A stretch of DNA of 64,000 bases from Roridomyces roridus (Eukaryota; Basidiomycota; Agaricomycetes; Agaricales; Mycenaceae): positions 124,001-188,000 of the forward strand of contig JARKIF010000030.1 of the NCBI GenBank assembly GCA_029378245.1, read 5' to 3'. The position numbers were made by a program, and so were the translations under genes. A model generated the notes under the pieces. It ran no database searches and had not been told where the DNA came from. It was given only the letters and a program-made list of their open reading frames with translations. The stretch's first letter is position 1. Every line of letters begins with the position of its first letter. Shown here piece by piece: positions 22,715-33,426 of the stretch.

Positions 22715-23460
22715 TGTTCCTTGTAAGAGTACGAATAAGAATAAGGCCTAGGTCCCGCGCCTTGTACGTTCCTGTCTTTCTGACCAGTGATTCCATGGAC
22801 CATGATGACTTTGTGCTCCCTGAGGCTCTTTCTCTCAGCGCTTGCTCTGTCAGAGTCTGTCTAGGCGTCAGACTTCCTCCAAATTCCTCCGCTCAGCCAC
22901 CATTTCCACCGACCAAAGAGAATGAATTTCGGACTCGATTTCCCAATGGTTCCATATTGAAAATCACTTACAGAACTAGCTACTGACACCTGGACTTCCC
23001 GTTCAAAGTTCAACGTTCAACTTCAAACCCTCGGCACCGCTCGCCGCGGAGGCTCGGTCAGCATTTCTGCGTTGTAGCACCTTTCGCGCCGCTGCCCCGG
23101 TCTCGAACTAGTCTCTCGTAGACAGACGCAATAACCGTCATCTCGTACCTCGACCGATTAGAGTCTCGAACATCCATCAGCAATTTTTTGGCCATGATTG
23201 CGGCTGCTTTGAGTTCCACCGCATTCCCCAACAATATTGCTGCGAGGGAGCGGATGGCGCAGGAAAAGATTCTTCGTTCTGAAAAAGCACGTCTGTAATA
23301 CCAATAATACATAACACTTACACACACATACAATTGATTTTCGTAAGTCCCGTGGCTCTCGGGCAAGTCTGGGACTTTGGGTTGAGTGTCGCTTACATCG
23401 GGTACCCCGAGTGTCACCTCGATTCGCACTTTTTACATTCTTTCCGCCCAGGATCTACAC
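22715..23460. other. Intergenic; one unassigned minus-strand frame
   Basis: An open minus-strand frame of about 120 codons (23058-23429) includes ILLGNAVELKAAAIMAKKLL and RYEMTVIASVYERLV, which look protein-like but match no family I know, and no ATG/splice arrangement is clear. The remainder is featureless. Confidence 0.3.
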
Positions 23461-24343
23461 CTACGGAGTGAGTATGGACACCGCTTCACGAGACCGCTCT
23501 GCGACAAAACACTTCAACATGGCCTCAACTTTCTTCCAGCGCCGATGGTAATCGAACGTTTGCGGTACAACGTCCTTCTCCCATTCTTCATCGTCCACCG
23601 CATCCGCCAACGTGTCGACATCGTTGAGGGGGGAAGATACCTGCCAGGAGTTCCGCGACAGGACGTGCTTTGGAGATGGGAGAAGCGTCCACGCCGAGAC
23701 TTTCCAACTTGTCGAGGGAGAATTGACTCGACGATGTCGGAATCACGGTAGCATCAAACGCTAAAGCCAATCTGGTCAGGCGCGGTGAGTACTGTGCGAA
23801 AGCCTCCAGACAGCGCAGCGTGGTCCGAGGCGATCGTGTGCCGTACATTGAACCGAGCTCGAGGCGTTCGAGATGAGGCCAAGAACGAGCTATATCGGTG
23901 ACGGTTGCATCGTCCCAGTCGATACCGACGGCAGACAACAGATGCAAATCTGTCAGATTTACGAAACAAAACAAGCCTTGAATCGACGAGGATTGTAAGA
24001 GGTAGTCAGAGGAGCGGTCACGGTCAAATGGATCAAACCCGTTGAAAAATGAGAACGTCTGGAGCATTAGAGGGGATATTCCCGCCGAAACGGCTGAAAA
24101 GAGTTGGTGAACCACGTCGGGGACGGACAATGAGTCGGAAGACTCGACTGAGAGTTCCACGATCCGTAGCTGTTTGGCCAGTTGGAGGAAATGGGTGGCA
24201 GATATCATATCGGAGTTGAAATGCAGCGTCCGCAGGGATGGGAAGAACGGCTCGTTGGTGGAGGCAATCCAATCGGAAGGACACCCGCCTAGCAGCAAGT
24301 CCCGAAGACTCGTCAAGCGGGACAAATGCTCCAGTGCCGCACG

Positions 24344-24986
24344 CACTGCATTTTAACTACTTCTAGGCAAACCCCTTGCCTAGATGTCTAGACAAACCAC
24401 TTTGGCAAGGATGTTTGCCTGGCCTTGTCTAGATAGTCTAGATACATGCATTTGGGTTAGTCTGAGTTTGTCTTTGCTCATCGTGGATTTAGACAAACCC
24501 AGATGAACCCAGACAAATATTGCTCAAGCCAGAGCAATTGACAAGGCCTGCGCAGCGCTGTGCTGGCTGGTTTGCGAGCATTGTTGCATCAATGGGGAGC
24601 GGAGATAGTGGTGAGAGGGAAAGAAAGGCAGGCAGGTCTGCAGGCCTGCGCAGCGAGAGTCTATCATTGGCTGCATGGCGGTGGGCATCAAGATCAATTT
24701 GAAGAAGCTCTATTTTTCCCAGCCGTCATTCTGACAACAGATTTAGTGCGCAATGAGATCGGAACAGGCCTTGGTCATGAATTCAGGGGGATTTTCGTTG
24801 GCGGGATAAACCTAGGCAAGCCCCGACAAGCCCTGATCAACCTCAGCGAGGTTGGTCGAGGACACCTCGTAGAACCTAGATTAACCCTCGGTCCAGACCA
24901 AGCCCGAGCAAGATAAATCAACCTACACGAAGCCAGACAAACCCAGACCCAACCTCGTAGAACCTAGAAATGGGCAAAATGCAGTG
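24344..24986. mobile_element. CACTA-like non-autonomous DNA transposon
   Basis: 643 bp with inverted ends CACTGCATTTT ... AAAATGCAGTG and 3-bp target duplication ACG (24341-24343, 24987-24989). The inner ends also pair loosely (CTACTTCTAGG against CCATTTCTAGG). Subterminal regions are crowded with AGACAAACC/CTAGACAAACC words in both orientations, as expected for transposase-binding repeats of CACTA/EnSpm-type elements. No transposase. Confidence 0.8.
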
Positions 24987-24992
24987 ACGGTC

Positions 24993-26313
24993 TAGTCCTA
25001 TAGTAATCACGTCCTGTCAAAGGGCGTGCCAGACCTTAGGTCAGCACGTCACGTGCGATGTGCGTGATCTCCCTTTCCCATCTTTGTCTGGCCTCGTTTC
25101 GTGCTTATTTGACGCGCTACAGGGACCGAAAATATTATTACAGGTGCCCGAGAGGGTACCAACAATTTCCAGCAGTCAGGTAATCAATATTATTAGGAAT
25201 TCGACGTCCGAGTACTTAATTGGGAAATCAGTTCCACGCTCCCATTCCCGGACGCCCAGGGCCATTGAATCGAGATTCACCTCGCATTGGTGTAGCTTAC
25301 ATAGGGCATACAATGATAATAAATAGATGTTCATACATGGAGTACACCACTGTAATTAGGACTCCTGCCGCCGTACGCCGTGATACCATATAGTCACCAG
25401 TTGTACAATCAGAGCTGCAAGAAGGACAACCTCGCGGGCAGCGCGGCCGGGTGTTGACTGGACCCTGCATCCCCGCACGCCCACTAACCACCCAGGGGGT
25501 AGTAGCCACCGCCGGTGCCAAACGATCCCCTTCTGATGGGACGCGAAAGCGAGGAGGCAAGGGAGCGGCAGATGTCTAAAAGCTGCTGCGCTCGTGCCGG
25601 CGTGAACGTAACAAAGCGGGAGCGCTCAGCTGTTGGAGGTGCTTTTACGGTTGACCGTGATTATAGAGGCCAGCGAGAACGGTAGTCGTGGAGATGGAGT
25701 AGCTGGTTCAGGGGAGCAAGGAAAGGGTGGTGAGAAGGGATCTTGAGCCACTGTCGGTGAGTCGGCGAGCAAGGAACTGCGTGTCGGGATAGTGAAGGGT
25801 GAGAGACGTGGTGTGCACATAGGGCGGTTAGCGGGCCTCCAGGGGACGGGGTGGTCGTGTAGGTGGGCCCGTATCGAATACGAGGGAAAGAATCGCGCGT
25901 CAGAAGTCCTTTGCAGTAGACATGTAAATGTAGAACGGGTGCCTGCACTAGCGACGCACCTAGACTGCCAGAATGACAAGAAATCCCACCCAAAAGCCCT
26001 CGGTAGACCACAGGCTCATCGCTCCGTAGATACTGGGTGCTTCCCTGCCGAGAGAGACCGCGCAAGGAGTCCCACTGAAGCCTTATTGGAGGGTGCGATT
26101 CCCGGCGAGATCGCGATGTGAAGGCCTGGTTTTTGCGCGCAGGGTCTTCATAGAGGTGATGATGAGAGAATGGAACCGTTTTGAAGGAGGCCACGCAGAT
26201 ATCATGTGACGTGCTGACCTAAGCTCCGGCACGCCCTTTGGCATGGCGTGTTTACTACCAGACTATATACAACTACTTGTTCGTCAGTTGTATATAGTCT
26301 GGTCCCGAGACTA
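24993..26313. mobile_element. Mutator-like (MULE-type) element, non-autonomous
   Basis: 1321 bp between direct repeats GTGACGGTC (24984-24992, 26314-26322), a 9-bp target duplication. Ends begin TAGTC on both strands, and about 55 bp of imperfect inverted repeat follows: 25001-25055 against the complement of 26200-26256, sharing CAAAGGGCGTGCC and CTTAGGTCAGCACGTCAC. The right end carries an extra hairpin. An internal minus-strand open frame (25661-26194) has no transposase motif. Confidence 0.7.
26257..26303. repeat. Perfect hairpin at the MULE right end
   Basis: 18-bp perfectly complementary arms, ACCAGACTATATACAACT (26257-26274) and its complement (26286-26303), around an 11-nt loop. It interrupts the terminal inverted repeat relative to the left end. 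Confidence 0.85.
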
Positions 26314-27079
26314 GTGACGGTCTAATACACCTGCGTAGCATATCTCCAGATGTACAAGCCGCGTACGCACTCGGAGGCGGCGGAGACAGCGAGCGATTGT
26401 AGATCCGGTGGCCTCCCATAACTCAGATAGGTTACATCTGTCAAGCGAGAACAGCGCAGACCAAGACCGGCAGATATTCTCCATCGTGTGTCCAATGAAG
26501 ACCGTGTAGATTCGGAAACATTCCGGAAAGCCAAGGGCTCGCGCTCGGAAGAATAGTCGAAGGTTTGGTGCAAATTGAATCAGAGTATAGGTGTTGAATG
26601 TATGGCGCATAGAAGCCAACGCGGTCAAAGTCCGAGTCTCCCAGAGGGCGAAGTGGTGATCAGCCATCAATAAGTACTGGAGGCCTATGTAGAGGAGGCG
26701 CCCACCATGGCATAGTCTGTGGACCAATTGTTCTCCTTCGCTCCAATTTCGAAGGAGTCCTCAGGAAGACAACGGCGAAGCACACTCATGATGGTCGTCG
26801 AGTTCCAGATAACGCGGAGGGCGTGGCTCGAGAAAACGGGTGACGTCCGGGCGAGCACGGCAAGGTCTCTTTGCTTCGGGCGACTGACATCGCCTCTCGA
26901 TCTCCAAGGAATGTGTATCGCTCCACCCGACAATTCCAAACAAAAGAGATCCACGATCTCGGGGAGTTCCAGGCAACGGTGCATAGTCGTAGATTGTGGT
27001 GGAGCGGAAGAAGGATGTCGTGCTAATGATGTCCAAATACCGTTTACATTCGGATCATAAAAGGTACAAAAAATCCCAT

Positions 27080-28693
27080 TCACGAAACCTGACGCCTCTC
27101 GGCATACCGCTCCAATGCTTTCTCGACTTTCTTCCACAGGACATCATACTCGAATGCTTCAGGCACCAAGTTCTCCTCCCACCCCTCATCGTCATCCAAT
27201 ATATCGGCCAGCGTTCCGACAGACGTCAAGCCAGGGAAAACGCGCGAGATGAATTCGGCAACAGGGCGCACTGTTGTAATCGGTGAGGCCTCGACATGGA
27301 ATCTTGTCAAACCCTCGAGGCGAAATTCGCCTTGGGATGGCGGAATCTCAGTCGCATCAAATGTGATGGTCAACTCGGTGAGGTGAGGGCAATACTGGGC
27401 AAAAGCCTCGAGGCTTCGGAGCGTGGCGCGAGGCCGCGAGGTGCCAAAGTACGACTCAAACTGCAGGCGTTCAATGTGTGGCCATGAACGAGCCATATCG
27501 GTGATCGTGGTGTCGTCCAAGTCGACGCCCGCAGCCGATAGGAAAGATACGGTGGTGAGGTTTCGAAAAGGGAGGAGGAGGCGGAGGGAGGAGGACCGGA
27601 TGACATGGTTGGGCCGGTCGGAGTCCTCCAGGATACCGAACCCGACCCCAAATATGAATTCCTTCAGCGAGGAGTCGATGATTTTGGGCGCAGCCACAGA
27701 AAGTAGCTGGTGCACGACATCTGCAGTCGAGAAGGCGGATGCCATTTCCAGCGAAAATTCGGCCAGTGGAAATTGATCGTGATCGCCCCGTTCGAAGAAA
27801 CGCATCGCAGAGTCAAAGTCCTGGAGGTGCAATTTGGCCAGCTGCGGAAAAAACGGCTGCGTGTCCGGAGGAGGAAGGTCTGCAGGGAGTCGGATGAGAC
27901 TCAACTCCTCGAAGCTCGGGAGGCGAGACAGATGTTCGAATGTATCTCGGTCGAGCAGTTCCGTGTGCAGTGCCCGGATTCGGCCCAAGCCACGTACGCA
28001 TTCCCAGACAGGGGATGCTTTTGCGTCCGATGTGGTTCTATTAGAGCATGACAAATATGTCAACTCAGGACAGCGCGTAGCAATGCTCGATACCAGCATC
28101 GAGGCAGCGGGGGAGTCTTCGGAGATTTTAAGTGTGGTGATACGGGGACTGATGAAGGAGTCGATGAAGTTGAAATCACCCCCCTCGTATCCCCAAGAAA
28201 TACCCCGGAGAAGCGGAAACTGCTTCTCGGAGAGCCACGGGCGAAGACTAGAAAACATAGCCGAGGCATCGGCGTCCAAGGAGAAGGCGAAAAGATATTG
28301 GACGTGTTGACTATAGAGTGCGAGATGCTCCAAGTCGGACTCTTTCAAAGAGCGACGTGGGGTCTTTAACAAAGGGTCAGTCATGGTAGGTAGGCGGTGT
28401 CTGGTTCCACTCACCATGCTATCTATATATTTCGGGTGGTATTTGGTGTAACTCAGCCTGTAGGTCTCCGAAGGGAGACAAAAGAGCAAGCGTATTAAAG
28501 GGACCGACTTCCAGAGCAGCCGAAGTGCGTGGCTGGAGAAGACAGTCGAGGTCCTTGCCAGAACTGCGAGGTGGCACTGGTGCGGACAGGTCGGTTCGTG
28601 GGCGGAGATCCAGAGGTCAAAGGATTTAGGTGGCGGAAGCAGGTGAGAGCAAATGGGCGCCACAAGCTCCGGGATTTTGAGGCAAGGATGCAT
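27080..28693 (-). CDS. F-box/LRR-like protein, intact
   Basis: ATG 28693; exons 28693-28415 and 28363-27080 with a 51-nt intron (GTGAGT ... AAAG) at the family's conserved position. The intron is a multiple of three without stops, so an unspliced reading is open for 537 codons; the spliced form, favoured by the paralogues, is 520 aa. F-box-type start MHPCLKIPELVAPICSHL and LAVLARTSTVFSSHALRLLW, then LRR-like blocks WECVRGLGRIRAL, HLSRLPSFEELSL, VDLDDTTITDMARSW, SLEAFAQYCPHLTEL and FPGLTSVGTLADILDDDEGW. Presumed SCF adaptor. Its start lies 102 bp from the divergent remnant at 28796, suggesting a shared promoter region. Confidence 0.85.
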   Translation of the reverse strand: MHPCLKIPELVAPICSHLLPPPKSFDLWISAHEPTCPHQCHLAVLARTSTVFSSHALRLLWKSVPLIRLLFCLPSETYRLSYTKYHPKYIDSMVSGTRHRLPTMTDPLLKTPRRSLKESDLEHLALYSQHVQYLFAFSLDADASAMFSSLRPWLSEKQFPLLRGISWGYEGGDFNFIDSFISPRITTLKISEDSPAASMLVSSIATRCPELTYLSCSNRTTSDAKASPVWECVRGLGRIRALHTELLDRDTFEHLSRLPSFEELSLIRLPADLPPPDTQPFFPQLAKLHLQDFDSAMRFFERGDHDQFPLAEFSLEMASAFSTADVVHQLLSVAAPKIIDSSLKEFIFGVGFGILEDSDRPNHVIRSSSLRLLLPFRNLTTVSFLSAAGVDLDDTTITDMARSWPHIERLQFESYFGTSRPRATLRSLEAFAQYCPHLTELTITFDATEIPPSQGEFRLEGLTRFHVEASPITTVRPVAEFISRVFPGLTSVGTLADILDDDEGWEENLVPEAFEYDVLWKKVEKALERYAERRQVS

Positions 28694-28795
28694 GGCGGTG
28701 GAGAGAAAGAGAGCCGCACAATCAAGGATAAGCATGCCAATACAAAGCCAGTGCGATCAATCATTTTCTGATCTTGCTTCTTGCCCTTCTCCTCC

Positions 28796-29104
28796 ATGCA
28801 TCGCTGCCTCGGGGTTCCCGAACTCGTGTCGTTCGATGCCACCGTGGTCCCCGAATCACACGGCGAACTATTACTTGAGGGCTTGGTATATTTGGACGTC
28901 GAGAGCTCACCGATTGGGGACCCTGTCCGCGCTGGCCAGTACCTCCGCGCTTTCTTTCCCAAGCTCAGACGTATTGAGACGCTTCATGGTATGCTTCTCG
29001 ATGCAGCTTACGAGCTGGGAGCCGGCGTGGCGCCTGGTATTCTTGAATCTCACGTTGGTTGGAAGAAAGTGGAGACGGTGCTGCGCGGAGGAGATATAAA
29101 GTAA
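28796..29104 (+). CDS. Micro F-box remnant, in-frame internal deletion
   Basis: 102 codons: MHRCLGVPELV, the first 11 residues of the F-box start, runs directly in frame into SFDATVVPESHGELLLEGL and LDVESSPIGDP, then FPKLRRIETLHGMLLD and VGWKKVETVL, the normal C-terminus of the family. About 400 codons have been removed without breaking the frame, including most of the F-box and nearly all repeats. It retains an ATG, a stop and a divergent promoter position. It may be a non-functional relic, or a small protein made of the C-terminal cap. Confidence 0.6.
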   Translation: MHRCLGVPELVSFDATVVPESHGELLLEGLVYLDVESSPIGDPVRAGQYLRAFFPKLRRIETLHGMLLDAAYELGAGVAPGILESHVGWKKVETVLRGGDIK

Positions 29105-29300
29105 GTAAACTGTTGACTCTCAACGAGCGCTCACTCATTTCGCTGCACTTTGATTCAGAAATTTGTAGCCATTGCTTGATATCGCAGTGTTGCTCATGTA
29201 GACAAGCTGTCCGAACTAACTTGAAGTTGGAAATACATACACTCTAAGCCCATGGAAGTTTTTGCGCGGACCACACCAAATGCAATACAACCACTGGCGG

Positions 29301-30499
29301 TTACTTTCCCTCTCCAGCTCCCCCAAACGCTTCAACCAGCGCCTCCGCCCACCCTTCATACGCATCCGGACTTGTAGACTGCCACGCCTGCTCGATATGC
29401 ACAAACTCCCCCGTCGTAGTATTCGCCAACGCCGCATGCGTGCAGACCTTCGACGCATCAATGCCGTTGACGAGTCGGCCAAAGACGTTGTCGGTTGCGG
29501 TGAGGCTGCAAGAGCTGTCGGATGGGAGGGAGACGTTCCAGGGTGCGAAGGATTGGATGAGCGCGTTTTTGAGTCGTTTTATAGGGCGGTCGGTAGAGTC
29601 GGTGTACCACGCGACGGAGGAAGTGCTTCTCGCTGCCGAGTGAACCATGGTTAGGCAGATGGATAGAGAAGGCAGAGAGATACGAACCGATACCACTGGA
29701 CATGAACATGGCGTCGGTGGGGCAGCTCGTCTCTGCCTTGCCATGCAGCTGGATGATTGCACATGAATCGGACGGACATCCGCCGTTTGCGCGCTGCCAT
29801 TCTAGAATCGCAGTGCTCGCAGAGTGGAACGGTTCATTCTGTGTCGTCGTCAGCCAAAAATCGAGAAAGTTGGCCAAATAAATGCACCACATCGTGAGTT
29901 GGGTCAGTCTTGTAATACACCGTCGTCGCAGAAGTCGGGATGACACAGTCCGACTGGGTGTCGTAGGCCTCTCGATGTCGGCCAGAAATCAAAAGACTTC
30001 GCGCCCCAGTGGCAGAGAAAAGTGCTGCAGCTTGTAGCGCCGTCGGCCCATCGAATATGGGGTGTGGCGCCGCAAGATGAACGGTCAGCTCCACTGCGTC
30101 GTAGGTGGCCGGGACAGCCACGAGTCCCCATCCATTCGCGTAGACGCCGTCGAGCGCGTTCAATTCCGACGCGATGCAATACTGCAGACCGCTCGTCGAG
30201 TCCGTGAAGAGTGAAACGCCGTAGATGTCGGCGATAGCCTCGGGCACGACGACCGAGGTGCAGTTTCCGTCCACAGACAGAAGAGACGAGACGAGGGCTT
30301 CCCAGGCCAAGAGTTGGTCGCTCGATGGTTGTGCAGCAACGTACGTGTCTTCGGAATAGTACTGCTGAGGGACGGTGTAGTTGTAGAAGCAGGCGATGAG
30401 GTCGTCGAAAGTCGCCGTCGTGTTTTGTAAGCAGAGTATCGGGGTCGAGACGCTGAAGGGTTGGAAGATGGAGGAGAGAATCAACAGAGCGGCGTTCAT
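29301..30499 (-). CDS. Secreted protein of unknown function
   Basis: Three exons (30499-29888, 29838-29688, 29632-29301), 364 aa. The N-terminus MNAALLILSSIFQPFSVST is a signal peptide; an in-frame ATG 18 nt upstream (30517) is an alternative. Conserved-looking blocks: HPIFDGPTALQAAALF with SATGARSLLISGR, DPTHDVNEPFHSASTAI, GGCPSDSCAIIQLHGKA, AWYTDSTDRPIKRLK and WNVSLPSDSSCSLTATDNVF. Cysteines (CPSDSC, TSCPTD) and several Asn-x-Ser/Thr sites fit secretion. I recall this as a recurring agaricomycete secreted family without an assigned reaction; the clustered His/Asp residues suggest a metal- or phosphate-dependent enzyme, but that is a guess. A TATAT sequence lies about 75 nt upstream. It is divergent from the carboxypeptidase. 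Confidence 0.65.
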
Positions 30500-30629
30500 T
30501 CTGAACCAGTGCCACATCGCGGTGAGGGTAAGGGATGCGTCTGGGAGTGGCAAAGAGCGGTCGTTGAGCGGTGCCATATAAGGCGGTCGTAAGCGGCCGG
30601 AACGGAGATCCGAGTCGGTGGCAGTAGGA

Positions 30630-31070
30630 CCCGTGAGTATCCAGGTCGGATCCGAAAATCGGCCCCTCCAAATTTTTTTGTCCGGACTCGGCATCGCGCC
30701 GACCCACATTTTTTTGTCCGGACCGCATTGTAACCCCAAATTTTTCAGATTTTCAGTCCGGATCGTGCTCTGACCTAAAAATCGCGAAAAATCGCAGAAA
30801 AGTCCTGGGGCTCCTCGGGCTGTTTAAGGGCGGAGTGGCAATCATTTGACTTCTGTTTCAGCTATCCAACAATGGCACGGCGTGTACCGTCCGGTCCGTG
30901 CCACAAAAAACAACGCCACCCGCCAACCGCCGCCACCCGCCGCTTGTCATCCGCCGCACCGCCCTTGATCTTGTCCGGACTGTGATCTGAGATGTCGACC
31001 CCCGCGGGGCCTTGTCCGGACTGCCGATCCGAGCTCGTCTGCCTCGAGGCTGATATTGTCCGGATTCTGA
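30630..31070. promoter_or_regulatory. Cluster of TCCGGA palindromes in a divergent promoter
   Basis: Six TCCGGA hexamers at 30681, 30717, 30757, 30974, 31015 and 31059, five inside TTGTCCGGA, plus TCGGATCCGA at 30640. They lie between two divergent genes for secreted proteins. They could be binding sites of a zinc-cluster (CGG-recognising) regulator or merely relics of a decayed repeat. Confidence 0.4.
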
Positions 31071-31191
31071 GCGCACCTCCAGGTCAGGCGGTCGATTTTT
31101 TGTCCTGACTCCTGATCAAACCTCGGATCAGATAATCACGGGTCCTGTGGCCGTCGGCCGAGGCCCGAACGCTGACCTGACTGCCACCACC

Positions 31192-33284
31192 ATATCGACA
31201 TTCTGGGTGGTCTTGTTCCTCCACATTCTCTCCTCCCTCGCGTCCCAGACGGCGTTCAATGCAACATCTGGCACCAGCAGGTACCGATCTCTCGGCTGGC
31301 AGGATGAAGCAGTCCACTGACGCGCGTCCTTATCTCAGGGTAGCTGCATACGATGACGGCCTCTTCACGCCCGTGGAGGACCTGAGCGCGCTATCGGAGA
31401 CACAATTCAGCGTTCTGGGTCACCCCGCGTTCCCGAACTACAACGTTCGCATCAAGAAGAGCGCGTTCTGCGACGAGACTGTCGGGTGCGTTCCTCAGCT
31501 CCGATAAGCGAGTATCACTTGACCGAAGATTATCGATTAGTGCCTACACGGGATACATCGACATTGAAGCGCGACATATCTTCTTCTACTTTTTCGAGAG
31601 CAGAAACGACCCTGACACGGACGATGTGATTTTTTGGACCAACGGAGGTGCGTGCCAGTGCCTGCTCAGCCGAGGACTTATCTGATTTCCACCGGAGGCC
31701 CTGGATGTAGCTCCAGTCTCGGACTTTTCATGGAACTAGGTGCGTCCCGTTTCTTGGGCTTGTCTATATACCCAACTGTGATATCGCAGACCCCTGCCGC
31801 ATCTCGGACGCCAATGGCCCGTCCTTCCATCCTGAGAGTTGGAACACCAATGCAAATATCTTCTTCGTTGACCAGCCCATCGGCGTTGGTTTCAGTTACG
31901 CCGACTACGGGGAGAGCGTCGTCAGTTTCCCCTTTGCCCGCAGTGGAATCACCTCACATCGTTCCAGAGCACGACCGAAGAAGCGGCCAAAGATATCGCA
32001 GCTTTCGTCTTTGTGTTTTTCGAGCACTTTACAAAGTTCAAAGGGCGGGCATTCCACATGGCGGGTGAATCATACGGGGTGCGTCGTACGAGCATTATCG
32101 CGCGCACTCTGACCGGATTACACAGGGCCGCTATGTCCCTGTCTTCGCTGCTGAGGTCTACGACCAAAACGCTAAACTTCTCACCGAGGGATTCGCACCC
32201 ATAAACCTCGAGTCTGTCATGATTGGTGCGTGTCGGTGAATATCTAGTGCAGGCATTGACTTTCATTGTAGGAAACGGAATCACGGACTTTTACCACCAA
32301 ATGACTTCGTCGTTCGACATGCAGTGTACCTCCGCTTCAGTGCCGCCTACACTGAGTGTTGCGTGAGTTTGTTGAATTCATTCCCAATCGTCGTTTGTCA
32401 ATATCCATCCAGGGAATGTGTTCGCATGAAGCAGATGGTACGTGGACTGGCTCAATCTTCGACCCGTTGATTAACGTGCACCTAGATCCCTCGATGCGAG
32501 AAGAGACTGAAGGAATCCTGCGTGGACAAGTTCGATGCGGTCGACTGCGTTGCAGCCGGTGCTTTCTGCGAGACTCATCTTGAGCTGCCCTTCTGGCTGT
32601 CCGGTATGTTCATATCCGGCTCCGCTGCTTCTTCTAATGATGCATCAGAGCGGAATCCATATGATATATCCCAGCCCTGCGACGCGAAGGGTATGGAAGA
32701 CCTGTGTTACCCTGTTACCCGGCAAGTTCTCTCTCCTCCGTATTCTCCCCTCCCTGATCTATCTACATTCAGACATATATCCAACTACCTCTCCCTCCCC
32801 TCTGTCCGACAATCTCTAGGCGTCGACCCCGCCGTCCCAGCCAACTTCTCCTCCTGCTCACCCATCGTCGGTGCCGCCTTCAACGCCCACCTGGATGGCC
32901 TCCGCCCCACTGAAGACTACCTCGGCGCACTCCTCGAACGCGGCGTGCGCGTGCTCATCTACGTGGGCACGTATGATTGGATATGCAATTGGGTGGGCAA
33001 TGAGCGGTGGACACTTGCGCTTGAGTGGAGTGGAAGGGAGGCATTTAATAAGGAGGCGTTGAGGCCCTGGGCTGTTGGTGGGAATTTCACGGGCGACAAA
33101 GGGAGAGCGGGGTTGGTGAGGAGTGCGAAGGGGTTGACTTTTATGACGATTGATGCTGCGGGGCATATGGTGCGTTCTCGATGCAACTTGGCGGCTGTGG
33201 ACTCATTGCTCGCAGGTTCCGTACGATAAGCCAAAGGAGGCGTTGGATCTTATGCAGCGGTGGATATCTGGAAAGGGCTTCTGA
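31192..33284 (+). CDS. Serine carboxypeptidase (peptidase family S10)
   Basis: Thirteen exons: 31192-31280, 31339-31485, 31541-31647, 31698-31739, 31790-31920, 31968-32078, 32126-32225, 32272-32362, 32413-32437, 32486-32603, 32649-32721, 32773-33169, 33216-33284; together 500 codons in one frame. Family marks: HIFFYFFESRNDPDTDDV, WTNGGPGCSSSLGLF, GESYGGRYVP (nucleophile Ser), VGTYDWICNWVGN (Asp) and DAAGHMVPYDKP (His): the full triad. It should trim C-terminal residues of proteins at acid pH, in the vacuole or secreted. Exon 1 encodes a hydrophobic signal (FWVVLFLHILSSLASQ), but the codon at its start, in perfect context CCACCACC, is ATA, not ATG. ATG 31259 is in a different frame and would yield an enzyme lacking the signal. 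The 32722 intron uses a GC donor. Confidence 0.85.
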
Positions 33285-33426
33285 AAGAACCCTGTTCCTC
33301 AGGTTTATTCGGTCTCCTTCAAGCACCTGAAAGAAATCGTGGCACGATATCCATGCCTGCGGAAGCTTGGGTTGGGTTCGCGGTTTCATCATTGGAGAGA
33401 AAGTCTGACGAGTCTGGGGCATTGTA

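Larger units (their letters stand above)
23461..26984 (-). pseudogene. F-box/LRR-like gene split by two nested transposons
   Basis: ATG 26984 opens MHRCLELPEIVDLFCLEL; after the usual intron, RPLGDSDFDRVGFYAP and FPNLHGLHWTHDGEYLPVL are intact. About 100 codons are then deleted, leaving SRLTDVTYL and SAASECVRGL, with a one-base shift into VHLEICYAGVLDR at 26320. The next codons, AALEHLSRLTSLRDLLLG, resume at 24340, so the 24344-26319 block is inserted. The 3' half reads through PFFPSLRTLHF, VGIDWDDATVTDIARSW and CLEAFAQYSPRLTRL, but a C-run indel near 23632 shifts the last 60 codons (DVDTLADAVDDEEW to a stop at 23461). It has a deletion, three frameshifts and two insertions. Confidence 0.85.

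Noticed and set aside
25661..26194. 177-codon frame inside the MULE-type element as a transposase
   Set aside because: No DDE, zinc or SWIM-like motif and Pro/Ser-rich; more likely non-coding interior.
32013..32204. Separate small gene inside the carboxypeptidase
   Set aside because: Reading through an intron in the wrong frame; the S10 exon chain explains this segment fully.
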